This document shows, one piece after another, positions 1 through 7,900 of a DNA stretch of 27,003 bases (position 1 is the first letter of the stretch; every line of letters begins with the position of its first letter). A program made the translations under genes and the position numbers. The notes under the pieces were generated by a model. That model was not told the DNA's origin. It saw nothing but the letters and a program-made list of their open reading frames with translations, and made no database searches. Source of the stretch: a virus; the IMG/VR virus record IMGVR_UViG_3300022200_008240, positions 1 through 27,003 of that record. The stretch is one strand, 5' to 3'.

Positions 1-10
1 ATGAACGACA

Positions 11-62
11 GGTCTATTATAGACCCGATATTCTATATAGTCAAGTGGTTGTATTAACCACT
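11..62. repeat. Two short inverted repeats at the left edge
   Basis: Two perfect hairpins lie in the first 62 bases: GGTCTA-TTA-TAGACC (11-25) and AGTGGTT-GTATT-AACCACT (44-62). They directly precede the longer terminator-like hairpin at 62-94. I see no gene I can support in 1-159. A plus-strand frame open from position 1 ends at TAA 55-57 and could be the tail of a rightward gene, but it is only 18 codons in this window. The hairpins may be transcription or RNA-processing structures between convergent genes. Confidence 0.4.
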
Positions 63-94
63 ACAAAAAGTTCGGTTTGATACAACTTTTTGTA
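62..94. terminator. Terminator-like hairpin, possibly bidirectional
   Basis: There is a perfect 11-bp inverted repeat: TACAAAAAGTT (62-72), an 11-nt loop (73-83), and AACTTTTTGTA (84-94). The arms carry A/T runs, so a U-rich 3' arm exists in either direction. It lies about 65 nt beyond the stop of the leftward gene ending at 160, where a terminator for the leftward operon would be expected. The stem is AT-rich and lacks a GC core, so efficiency is uncertain. Confidence 0.45.
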
Positions 95-159
95 TTACAA
101 TTTTAAAAAACCTTAGAGAGAAAATTTTTACCGGGATTTTTTTCCGCCGATTTTGGGAA

Positions 160-504
160 TCACTTTCGCTTTTTGGTTTCGGGTGCCTTATTGCCCCAGA
201 GTTTTGGATTGACTGTACCGTATCCATACTCAATGTTTTGCACTGATAATGCACCATAAGTATCATAGTACATATCAAACAAACTTACCTGACTCTTACA
301 ACGAGTCAAATCCATGTAAGTTTCTCCATCAACAACATAAGTAATCAAATACGCATCGTTTGGAAGTGACTTATCATTTGCCAGTTGACGTGTAGTTTTT
401 TCTTGCAGAACCTCACATCCATACTTTGGACCTAATGGTTTGATGCTAGGTTGTTCCATAGTTTTTTCTTTTTTCTTTGGCGGATCTGCCAGTTTATTTG
501 CCAT
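160..504 (-). CDS. Conserved phage protein of unknown function
   Basis: This encodes about 114 residues beginning MANKLADPPKKKEK. The N-terminus is Lys-rich and charged, the middle (about residues 25-95) looks like a compact mixed alpha/beta domain, and the tail is basic and ends in KKRK. I recognise no catalytic motif. The start is set at 504 rather than the in-frame ATG at 522. At 504 the ATG overlaps the stop of the preceding gene as TAATG, and a GGGGAGG Shine-Dalgarno sits about 9 nt upstream, inside the end of that gene. This points to translational coupling with the 504-1073 gene. It is the last gene of the leftward run, followed by the hairpin at 62-94. The sequence style resembles short conserved proteins of T4-like cyanophages, but I cannot name a function. 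Confidence 0.75.
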   Translation of the reverse strand: MANKLADPPKKKEKTMEQPSIKPLGPKYGCEVLQEKTTRQLANDKSLPNDAYLITYVVDGETYMDLTRCKSQVSLFDMYYDTYGALSVQNIEYGYGTVNPKLWGNKAPETKKRK

Positions 505-1073
505 TACGAACGACCTCCCCATTTAATATCAGGATATGCTTCAGCAACAATTTCTTTGGTGATCTTATACTTATCAGAGAGTTTTTTATCTTTTACCAAA
601 CAAAGAATCTCTGCTTCAAGTGGATGAAGTCCTTCGAGAATATTAATAAACATGGTTTCACGACGAATATTATTAAGACCATCGTTACCACCTTTAATAA
701 ATTGATAAAAGTGTTTAAATTCTCTACGGATAGTAGTATGTCCTTGTCTATCACTTGCACCCAGAGAAAAAGATCCTGTAGTGTGCATCTTACGGACTTC
801 TTCTGTAATTTTAGTAGTCAAAGATCCTTTATTTTTTGATTGCTCTTCATATCCAGAATAAGGCACTTCACCCTCTGGTAGCAGTGTAATAATACTATCA
901 TCAAAATTCCAAATAAGCACTGCTTTCAATGAAGGATCATCATATTTTTTGAGAACTTCAACTTTTTTTGCTTTGGATCTTTGCTTCGATACTAAATCTA
1001 AAATTTCAAATACAAAAGGATTTTTTGGTAATTCAAGACTCGTCGTAGTCGTCTTCTTCTGTGCTGTTGTCAT
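504..1073 (-). CDS. Conserved T4-like phage protein (DUF6433-like, tentative)
   Basis: This encodes about 189 residues beginning MTTAQKKTTTTSLELPKN, mostly predicted helical. Conserved-looking segments include PFVFEILDLVSKQRSKAKK near the N-terminus, LIWNFDDSIITLLPEGEVPY near residue 60, FYQFIKGGNDG near 130, and a C-terminal KITKEIVAEAYPDIKW. It resembles a family conserved in T4-like phages that I associate, from memory, with DUF6433; function unknown. I chose the ATG at 1073 over the TTG at 1097 because MTTA gives a normal start and TTG is rare. With this start it overlaps the preceding membrane-protein gene by 41 nt and joins the following gene through a TAATG junction, so the three genes form one unit. 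No signal peptide or membrane segment is seen. Confidence 0.8.
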   Translation of the reverse strand: MTTAQKKTTTTSLELPKNPFVFEILDLVSKQRSKAKKVEVLKKYDDPSLKAVLIWNFDDSIITLLPEGEVPYSGYEEQSKNKGSLTTKITEEVRKMHTTGSFSLGASDRQGHTTIRREFKHFYQFIKGGNDGLNNIRRETMFINILEGLHPLEAEILCLVKDKKLSDKYKITKEIVAEAYPDIKWGGRS

Positions 1074-1266
1074 GATAGTTTTCAAAATTAAATGCAATTA
1101 CTTCATCAGGTATTAAATTCCCTTGGTTGTCAAACATTTCAGGATGAGGTCTTGGCACTTCCCGATAATTCATCATATATTCTCGTGCAGTCCATCCAAT
1201 CACCACTCCCATTATGAGAAACAAAATAGTCAAAAACGAACCAAAAACTAAACTAACTGCTAACAT
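1033..1266 (-). CDS. Small single-pass membrane protein
   Basis: This encodes 77 residues. Residues 2-27 form one strongly hydrophobic helix (LAVSLVFGSFLTILFLIMGV...), followed by a basic/aromatic turn (TAREYMMNYR) and an acidic C-terminal tail rich in D and E. An N-terminal anchor with the acidic tail in the cytoplasm is the simplest reading. The motif HPEMFDNQGNLIPDE followed by AFNFEN resembles a small membrane protein found near glutaredoxin in cyanophages; its role is unknown. The ATG at 1266 has a strong Shine-Dalgarno (GGAGAAAG, about 5 nt upstream). Its 3' end overlaps the next gene. The leader is unusually long (about 180 nt) if the late-type promoter at 1447-1454 is used. Confidence 0.8.
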   Translation of the reverse strand: MLAVSLVFGSFLTILFLIMGVVIGWTAREYMMNYREVPRPHPEMFDNQGNLIPDEVIAFNFENYHDNSTEEDDYDES

Positions 1267-1446
1267 TTTTCTTTCTCCGGGAAACTAAATTTCTCTTCCT
1301 TGTGCTAAAGGAAAACTCAAAGTAGATGTTTACTTCCCGATTTAGAAAGCAAACCATCTTCTCAAAGATGATGTGGAATGGGTGTGTCTGCTTTCTTTTT
1401 CCTCCATTAAGAATGAATTCAACACCACGATTACTGTGGTTATTTT
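1267..1446 (-). other. 180-nt leader with two hairpins
   Basis: This stretch lies between the glutaredoxin stop and the membrane-protein start and has no convincing gene. Read leftward, it begins right after a CATAAATA late-type motif. It holds one hairpin ACCAC-N7-GTGGT (plus strand 1424-1440) and another CATCTT-N4-AAGATG (1355-1370), and ends with the GGAGAAAG ribosome binding site. A 21-codon ATG frame starts within it but has no Shine-Dalgarno. It could be a structured 5' leader or a small RNA. Confidence 0.4.
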
Positions 1447-1454
1447 TATTTATG
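1447..1454 (-). promoter_or_regulatory. T4-type late promoter motif CATAAATA
   Basis: The plus-strand TATTTATG reads CATAAATA leftward, matching the NATAAATA late motif described for T4-like cyanophages. It abuts the glutaredoxin stop codon at 1455 and would serve the 1266-160 gene group through a long leader. Confidence 0.5.
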
Positions 1455-1697
1455 TCAGGATCCGACGACTTGTTGTTCTCTGAGAAACTTGATTGTATCA
1501 ACTGCGCCTCCTAGTTTTTTCTCATCACAAAGTACCTGTGGAAAGGTAGATCCTTCACCAAATTCGGCATAAAACTGCTCTTTGGTAAAGTCCTCTCCAA
1601 GAGTATACACCACAAATTTACTGCCTGTCAACTCTAAAACAGTCTTAACTTTATGACAATATGGACAGTCTTCTTTTGAATAGATTGTAAAATTCAT
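1455..1697 (-). CDS. Glutaredoxin
   Basis: This encodes 80 residues starting MNFTIYSKEDCPYCHKVK. The CPYC dithiol active site is at residues 11-14, the cis-proline loop is in STFPQV, and the glutathione-site glycine pair is in KLGGAVDTIKFL. All are standard for a class I glutaredoxin of the thioredoxin fold. The likely role is glutathione-dependent disulfide reduction in the infected cell, plausibly as electron donor for ribonucleotide reductase, as known for T4 glutaredoxin; that link is inferred. An in-frame ATG exists at 1715, but the late-type motif CTAAATA at 1723-1729 would put the transcript start almost on it. The ATG at 1697, preceded by AGAAG, is therefore preferred. The gene is a stand-alone unit between the tail-fibre block and the membrane-protein group. 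Confidence 0.93.
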   Translation of the reverse strand: MNFTIYSKEDCPYCHKVKTVLELTGSKFVVYTLGEDFTKEQFYAEFGEGSTFPQVLCDEKKLGGAVDTIKFLREQQVVGS

Positions 1698-1722
1698 ATC
1701 TTCTGTAAGAACCATAGTGACT

Positions 1723-1729
1723 TATTTAG
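1723..1729 (-). promoter_or_regulatory. Late-type promoter motif CTAAATA
   Basis: Leftward CTAAATA (in GATCTAAATAAGTC) lies 25 nt before the preferred glutaredoxin start. The same heptamer occurs before the genes at 18164 and 20956 in this window. Confidence 0.45.
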
Positions 1730-1766
1730 ATCACTCTATATTATCCAAATATTATATCATATAATA

Positions 1767-2243
1767 TCATGAAGTTGAACTATCTCCACCAGAATTCAAT
1801 TCTTCAAGTGTTGGCCAAACAACTTCTAATGGATTTGTTGTGGAAGATGTAATATCCCTGAGTGCCTGAATGTATGTGTCTAAATCAGAAATACTATCAG
1901 TTGTAGTAGTAATACCCAGTCTAGTTTCACTCAAATTTCTCATAACTCTCCATTCAACTTCATTAATCTTTAAATCCCTAGTTTCTCTAACTTCTGTCCA
2001 GAGTTCTGCCGTTCTAGAATTAATTTCTTCTGCGGTTAATGAAACAACTTCCCATGCAACACCATTCCAAACTACCTTTTGAGTATCACCATCAAAAGGT
2101 GGCGAATCTCCTGCAGCAACATACCCCGCATCAGTGAGTTCTTCTTCAGTAAATGTAGAAGAATCTGTTCTCGTGCTACCATCAGAAAGACGAATTCTTT
2201 CTGGTAATGGTCCTGGATATTGTTCTTTGTATGAATAAAGCAT
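1767..2243 (-). CDS. Tail-fibre assembly chaperone-like protein
   Basis: This encodes 158 residues. The N-terminal half (YPGPLPERIRLSDGSTRTD, then a Trp-containing region near residue 60) is typical of phage tail-fibre-associated proteins. The C-terminal half reads W-x-x-V-R-x-x-R-D at about residue 85, then IQALRDI near 128, then VVWPTLEEL. That matches the layout of the phage tail assembly chaperone family I know as PF16778. Members probably help fold or trimerise fibre tips. This fits its position as the last gene after the Gly-rich and Calx-beta fibres. A strong AAGGAG Shine-Dalgarno precedes the ATG and the gap to the preceding gene is 11 nt, so it is co-transcribed with them. It may instead be a structural component. 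Confidence 0.72.
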   Translation of the reverse strand: MLYSYKEQYPGPLPERIRLSDGSTRTDSSTFTEEELTDAGYVAAGDSPPFDGDTQKVVWNGVAWEVVSLTAEEINSRTAELWTEVRETRDLKINEVEWRVMRNLSETRLGITTTTDSISDLDTYIQALRDITSSTTNPLEVVWPTLEELNSGGDSSTS

Positions 2244-2254
2244 TTTAAATCTCC

Positions 2255-3424
2255 TTAATAAACAGCAACATATAAACTATCAGTTCCATTCATTGTTGAA
2301 CTCATACTGGTAGGACCCGTAAGAGCATGAATAACTCTTATATATTCTCCACCACTAAAAGTGTATGTAGGACTCCTCATAACAGTTCCAGAATATCGTG
2401 TAGACCCACTTGTCTCACGATATGCATAATAAGTGGAAGATGATTGTAAAATTGTTCCATTACCTACAGGTGCGAGAGTATTAGATCCACCATTTATAGA
2501 AAATTTATATGTACTACTAATACCATCTGCAGCACCTGTGTAACTTGAACCAGTGGATGTTGCCCAACTAAATCTACTAATACTGGCACTAGTTGTTATA
2601 CTCGTATAGGTATAACCAGATGCCGTTGCGGGTGTCACAGGAAAACCTTGAGTAGAAGTTCCACCAATTTGTGATGTATAGGTCTGCCATGCAGAACCAC
2701 TACCTCCAGTACTAGTATTAAAGATCCAAGATGCTACAAGAGTAGTTCCAGATATAACCTGAACACCAGCGATTGGAATATCATTATAAAAAGTGGTTGA
2801 TGCTGTTACTTTTACTCCAATATAAACTCTTCCCGTACCAGTAAAATCAGTTTGAACTTGACCAACATCATATGGACCATTATAGTCACTAGTAGTTCCC
2901 ATATATGATTGCGAATCAATAAATCTATTGCTTATTTCGTAGAAAGATGTTGTAATATCAGTTCCGACAGGAAGTGCGGCATCAGTTACAGTCAAATTAG
3001 CAGTTTCATTTAAAACTAGACCAGATGTTGAACCTAGTCTTATTTGCAATTTAACAACATTATTTTCAGCAAGTCCATCAGCAGTCGGTTTGATAGCAAC
3101 ACTAGTAGTATTATTAGTTATAGTAATACTTCCACTTAATCCCAGATCAAAATCAGCTGCTGACAAAGAAGTACCAGATACATTAGCAATAGTCCAATAA
3201 ACAATATCACCATTATTAAATCCTTCTGTAGTTATACTAAAAGTTGAAGTAGAACCTTCAGGAAAAGTTGTACCATTACTATTAGATATAGTTGTAACTT
3301 TCTTAACTATTGGCCATTTACCATCTATTTCCCCATTATAATTATCAAAAATCTCATGCACACCAGATGCACTAGTTAAAGATATTTGTTGTTTTTGACC
3401 AATTATTCCCGAATTTCTTCTCAT
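2255..3424 (-). CDS. Tail-fibre-like virion protein with Calx-beta-like domain
   Basis: This encodes 389 residues rich in Ser, Thr, Gly and Tyr. Residues 1-40 (NSGIIGQKQ... SGVHEIFDNYN) resemble the N-terminus of the Gly-rich neighbour and may be a docking module. Residues about 43-150 look like a Calx-beta/Ig-like beta sandwich: FPEGSTSTFSITTEG, then SAADFDLGLSGSITI, ending ETANLTVTDAA. Such domains are common in marine phage fibres. The remaining 240 residues are Ser/Thr-rich beta-strand sequence with no recognised family, ending GTDSLYVAVY, and are probably the distal receptor-facing part. There is no signal peptide. The ATG is preceded by AGAGGT, and only 12 nt separate it from the previous stop. 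It likely acts in host attachment; this is inferred from composition and neighbours. Confidence 0.78.
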   Translation of the reverse strand: MRRNSGIIGQKQQISLTSASGVHEIFDNYNGEIDGKWPIVKKVTTISNSNGTTFPEGSTSTFSITTEGFNNGDIVYWTIANVSGTSLSAADFDLGLSGSITITNNTTSVAIKPTADGLAENNVVKLQIRLGSTSGLVLNETANLTVTDAALPVGTDITTSFYEISNRFIDSQSYMGTTSDYNGPYDVGQVQTDFTGTGRVYIGVKVTASTTFYNDIPIAGVQVISGTTLVASWIFNTSTGGSGSAWQTYTSQIGGTSTQGFPVTPATASGYTYTSITTSASISRFSWATSTGSSYTGAADGISSTYKFSINGGSNTLAPVGNGTILQSSSTYYAYRETSGSTRYSGTVMRSPTYTFSGGEYIRVIHALTGPTSMSSTMNGTDSLYVAVY

Positions 3425-3436
3425 TTTATATTACCT

Positions 3437-4504
3437 CTATACTCTAGTAATTTTTGCATATCCATTTGTTGCATTCGCTCTAAGATGACCACCAGTTCCT
3501 CCATCAGCACCTGCAGTAGCAGAAACAAGTGTTCCAGTCCAATAAGATCCTCCTCCGCCAGCATTTCCCCAAGTACTACCTGACCAATCATTACCAGCAG
3601 GACCACCAGTATATCCGCCGCCGCCACCGCCGCCTTCACCATTTCCGTTAGATCCTCCACCACCCCCAAATCCCCCATATAGAGCAGTAGTGTCAGTAGA
3701 AGTACCACCTTGCCAATTGGGAGTTCCGGAACTATGACCACCGTCTGCTTGACTAGCAAGGTCAGAACCATCACTCAACCAACCAGCACCGCCAGCAGAA
3801 CCACCAAAACTTCCTGTTGTAGAAAGTCCACCACCATACCCAATACCGTTAGTAGATCCAGTACCATTACCAGTTCTTCCATTAATAATAGTATTTACAG
3901 CAACTCGTCTACTATCACCATTAGAATTATTATTTCCACCCAATCCGTTACCACCATTGCTGGTGCTATTTCCATGTCCCCATCCTCCTCCACCACCAGC
4001 AACAGCAACTAAACCAGAACCTCCAATAGAACCAGTATAAATCCAAGTTCCTCCACCACCGGCAGATCCATTTTTAGATACCGCACCAGTTGGTGTTTGT
4101 CCAACAACAATATTATAAACTGTTCCTTTTGTCAAGTTAACTCTTGTTATGATAAGTGCTCCCTGTCCAGGATCACGTGGATTATAAGTACCTGTCGTAT
4201 TACCTCCACCACTTCCACCTCTCAACTCTATTTCATATGTGCCAGTTTCCGGAGCAGTCCATTGCTGTATTCCACCACTTACAGAAAAATAAGATGTCAA
4301 AAATACAGCACCAGAATATGCACTTTGACACTGAGCAAGAGTTGGTCCTTGATATCCACTTACTCCTGCACTAGTAAATGTGAAACTAGTAAATGAATAT
4401 AGCGCATCACCGATAACTTGTGATGCAATTAAATCATAAACTCCTCTTTTTTCACTTATATTACCAAATCCAATTAAACCACCATTTTTAGTATAATATC
4501 CCAT
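3437..4504 (-). CDS. Glycine-rich tail-fibre/adhesin protein
   Basis: This encodes 355 residues. Residues 1-35 contain NGGLIGFGNISEKRGVYDL, similar to the start of the downstream fibre. Around residues 80-95, QQWTAPETGTYEIELRGG opens a Gly-rich domain of the type seen in Gly-rich (PF12810-like) proteins and T-even-like adhesins. It runs to the end as polyglycine blocks (GGGGGW, GGFGGGGG, GGGGGGGY) separated by short polar loops, and closes with NGYAKITRV. Folds of this kind pack polyglycine-II helices, and in T-even-like phages the loops contact the receptor. This one is probably a host-recognition tip protein. It starts 2 nt after the preceding stop. Other frames across it look long only because of the GGN codon bias. 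Confidence 0.82.
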   Translation of the reverse strand: MGYYTKNGGLIGFGNISEKRGVYDLIASQVIGDALYSFTSFTFTSAGVSGYQGPTLAQCQSAYSGAVFLTSYFSVSGGIQQWTAPETGTYEIELRGGSGGGNTTGTYNPRDPGQGALIITRVNLTKGTVYNIVVGQTPTGAVSKNGSAGGGGTWIYTGSIGGSGLVAVAGGGGGWGHGNSTSNGGNGLGGNNNSNGDSRRVAVNTIINGRTGNGTGSTNGIGYGGGLSTTGSFGGSAGGAGWLSDGSDLASQADGGHSSGTPNWQGGTSTDTTALYGGFGGGGGSNGNGEGGGGGGGYTGGPAGNDWSGSTWGNAGGGGSYWTGTLVSATAGADGGTGGHLRANATNGYAKITRV

Positions 4505-4506
4505 AA

Positions 4507-4866
4507 TTAACTAATTTCTTCATAAGAACAGAATGCGTGCAGATCAAAAGTGTTGCTTGCATATAAGTATAATCCACTATTTTCTTCAAGATATATTGAA
4601 GTATCTTTTGAAATTAAAACAAGAGTTGCATCAGCAGGAACTGATACAGTCCATGCAAGCATATAGTTAGTACCAGCTTTGCTCACATATGCTGTAAGAT
4701 CGGCAGCATTCGTTCCATCAACGTTAGCAACGGTTAAAGTATTAATTTTAATAATTTTTCCACTAGATGTTGGATTTGATACTATTGCGGAACCAACAGT
4801 TCCAAGTCCAAGACCAGCCGATTTTCCGTAGATACTTGTTGCATTTATTATATTTGGATTAGCCAT
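4507..4866 (-). CDS. Small conserved virion structural protein
   Basis: This encodes 119 residues beginning MANPNIINATSIYGKS. The central segment IVSNPTSSGKIIKINTLTVANVDGTNAADLT and the C-terminal YLEENSGLYLYAS give an all-beta, jelly-roll-like pattern. I recognise it as a type of short structural protein common in T4-like cyanophages, usually found among tail-fibre genes; its exact virion position is not known to me. A GGAG sequence precedes the ATG, and a late-type AATAAATA motif lies 27 nt upstream, overlapping the end of the collagen-like gene. It is probably the first gene of the short late unit 4866-1767. Confidence 0.8.
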   Translation of the reverse strand: MANPNIINATSIYGKSAGLGLGTVGSAIVSNPTSSGKIIKINTLTVANVDGTNAADLTAYVSKAGTNYMLAWTVSVPADATLVLISKDTSIYLEENSGLYLYASNTFDLHAFCSYEEIS

Positions 4867-4893
4867 TCTCTAGAGTGTTTCTCCTATTAAAAA

Positions 4894-4901
4894 TATTTAT
4901 T
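4894..4901 (-). promoter_or_regulatory. T4-type late promoter motif AATAAATA
   Basis: Leftward AATAAATA lies 27 nt before the ATG at 4866. It overlaps the TAA stop (4900-4902) of the collagen-like fibre gene, so the promoter is built into the gene end. Confidence 0.5.
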
Positions 4902-7900
4902 AAGAATTTAAAAAAGCAAGTGTAGTTAATGCACTGCTACCTCCACCACCACCTCCTCCTCCAGCATCACCAGTTCTTGAGAATGTTAATGCCAACGGAT
5001 GACTATTAGAAGGTACAGAACCTGATGGATTACTAACATTAACAAGATAATATTGATTAGATCCGGATCCTTGTAGAGATGATACCAAAGTAACATTAAA
5101 TACTGTAGTATATTGAGTTCCAGAAGTTGATGCGGACTTAAGTGTCAAATAACCTTTAGTTGAACTTGTAGAATCATCCCAAGACGTAATCCATCCTGTT
5201 TGAGTAGTTGAATTAGCATCATCTTTGTGTACATATATCTGACTTACACCACTAATACCTCCCCAATTAAATCTAATTGTACCTGCAGGTATCGCACTAG
5301 TAGTGATATCAGTACTAAAGTTATATCGTACACCTGAAATATTTCCTTGAGTTCCTGTTGTACCTTGTACCGAAGTTCCTGTTGTACCTTGTACCGAAGT
5401 TCCTGTTGTACCTTGTACTGAAGTTCCAGTAGTACCCTGAGTTCCTTTTGTACCTTGTACTGAAGTTCCGGTAGTACCTTGGGTTCCTGTTGTACCTTGA
5501 GTGCCCGAACCACCACTTATTGCAGCACCATTGACAGTAAGAGTTCCATCAATATTGGTGTTACCACTTACATGTAATTTATATTGTGGATTAGTAGTGC
5601 CAATTCCAACTTTATCTCCAGTGGTACTATATGGTCCAACTAAAATAGTGCCACCAGCATCAACATCAATTGAAGGAATACCCGAAATATCATTGACTGA
5701 GAAGATACTTCCTGAAGAAAGGTTATTAGTAATAGAGAACAACTGACCAGCAGATGCTTCAAAACTTAAAGTTCCACTATTTAAAGTATCATAGTGAACA
5801 ATATCAATTATAGTTCCTATTCCAATTGTTCCAACACCAGAAGAAGGGCCACTATATGTAAATGAATCTGACCCTGCAGCAGTATTACTACTATTCTTAT
5901 AAACAATTTGATTCGCAGATCCTGCTACTGGTCCAGAGGTTCCGGTAGTACCTTGTACCGAAGTTCCTGTTGTACCTTGTACCGAAGTTCCGGTAGTACC
6001 TTGTACCGAAGTTCCTGTTGTACCTTGTACCGAAGTTCCTGTTGTACCTTGAGTTCCTTTTGTACCTTGTACTGAAGTTCCGGTAGTACCTTGTACCGAA
6101 GTTCCGGTAGTACCTTGTACCGAAGTTCCTGTTGTACCTTGTACTGAAGTTCCGGTAGTACCTTGTACCGAAGTTCCTGTTGTACCTTGTACTGAAGTTC
6201 CTGTTGTACCTTGAGTTCCTTTTGTACCTTGTACTGAAGTTCCGGTAGTACCTTGTACCGAAGTTCCTGTTGTACCTTGTACCGAAGTTCCTGTTGTACC
6301 TTGTACTGAAGTTCCAGTAGTACCTTGGGTTCCATCGGTTCCCTGAGTACCATCTGTACCTTGGGTTCCATCAGTTCCCTGAGTACCATCTGTACCTTGG
6401 GTTCCATCAGTACCTTGGGTTCCATCGGTTCCTTGAGTACCTGTGGTTCCTTGAGTTCCATCAGTACCTTGGGTTCCATCAGTACCTTGGGTTCCATCGG
6501 TTCCTTGAGTTCCTGTTGTACCTTGGGTTCCATCAGTACCTTGGGTTCCATCAGTACCTTGGGTTCCATCGGTTCCCTGAGTTCCATCAGTACCCTGAGT
6601 ACCTATGGTTCCTTGAGTACCTGTGGTTCCTTGAGTTCCATCGGGTCCTTGAGTACCTGTGGTTCCTTGGGTTCCATCAGTACCTTGGGTTCCATCGGTT
6701 CCTTGAGTACCTGTGGTTCCTTGGGTTCCATCAGTACCTTGGGTTCCATCGGTTCCTTGAGTACCTGTGGTTCCTTGGGTTCCATCAGTACCTTGGGTTC
6801 CATCGGTTCCCTGAGTACCTGTGGTTCCTTGAGTTCCATCGGTTCCCTGAGTTCCATCAGTACCCTGAGTACCTGTGGTTCCTTGGGTTCCATCAGTACC
6901 CTGAGTACCTGTGGTTCCTTGAGTTCCATCAGTACCCTGAGTACCTGTGGTTCCTTGGGTTCCATCGGTTCCCTGAGTACCATCAGTACCTTGAGTACCT
7001 GTGGTTCCTTGGGTTCCATCGGTTCCCTGAGTACCATCAGTACCTTGAGTACCTGTGGTTCCTTGGGTTCCATCGGTTCCTTGGGTTCCATCGGTTCCCT
7101 GAGTACCATCTGTACCTTGGGTTCCATCAGTACCCTGAGTACCTGTGGTTCCTTGGGTTCCATCGGTTCCCTGAGTACCATCAGTACCTTGGGTTCCATC
7201 GGTTCCCTGAGTACCATCTGTACCTTGGGTTCCATCAGTACCCTGAGTACCTGTGGTTCCTTGAGTACCATCTGTACCTTGAGTACCAGAACCTGTAGTT
7301 CCCTGAGTGCCATCAGTACCCTGAGTTCCATCGGTTCCTTGAGTACCATCAGTTCCCTGAGTACCATCTGTACCTTGGGTTCCATCAGTTCCCTGAGTTC
7401 CATCAGTACCTTGGGTTCCATCGGTTCCCTGAGTTCCATCAGTACCCTGAGTACCTGTGGTTCCCTGAGTTCCATCAGTACCCTGAGTACCTGTGGTTCC
7501 TTGAGTTCCATCGGTTCCTTGAGTACCTGTGGTTCCTTGGGTTCCATCGGTTCCCTGAGTTCCTGTTGTACCTTGGGTTCCATCAGTTCCTTGAGTACCA
7601 GAACCTGTAGTTCCCTGAGTTCCATCAGTACCTTGGGTTCCATCAGTACCTTGGGTTCCATCGGTTCCCTGAGTACCTGTGGTTCCTTGGGTTCCATCGG
7701 TTCCTTGGGTTCCATCAGTTCCTTGAGTACCAGAACCTGTAGTTCCCTGAGTTCCATCTGTACCTTGGGTTCCATCAGTACCTTGGGTTCCATCAGTTCC
7801 TTGAGTACCAGAACCTGCAGTTCCCTGAGTACCATCAGTACCCTGAGTACCATCAGTACCCTGAGTTCCATCGGTTCCTTGAGTACCAGAACCTGTAGTT

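Noticed and set aside
1-57. Plus-strand 18-codon ATG frame starting at base 1
   Set aside because: It is too short to support. It may be the tail of a rightward gene cut by the edge, but two hairpins fall inside it.
54-278. Minus-strand 74-codon frame at the left edge
   Set aside because: It lies mostly inside the 160-504 gene in another frame and runs through the terminator-like hairpin.
1429-1450. Rightward terminator ACCAC-N7-GTGGT followed by T-rich sequence
   Set aside because: No plus-strand gene lies upstream to be terminated. On the minus strand the stem is not followed by a U tract, so it is treated as a leader hairpin.
1253-1501. Minus-strand 82-codon frame between glutaredoxin and the membrane protein
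   Set aside because: It overlaps the glutaredoxin end in another frame and the start of the membrane protein gene, and has a low-complexity composition with no ribosome site seen.
3421-3774. Minus-strand 117-codon frame in the Gly-rich gene
   Set aside because: It is a shadow produced by the GGN/ACC-rich codons of the Gly-rich frame, and overlaps its end.
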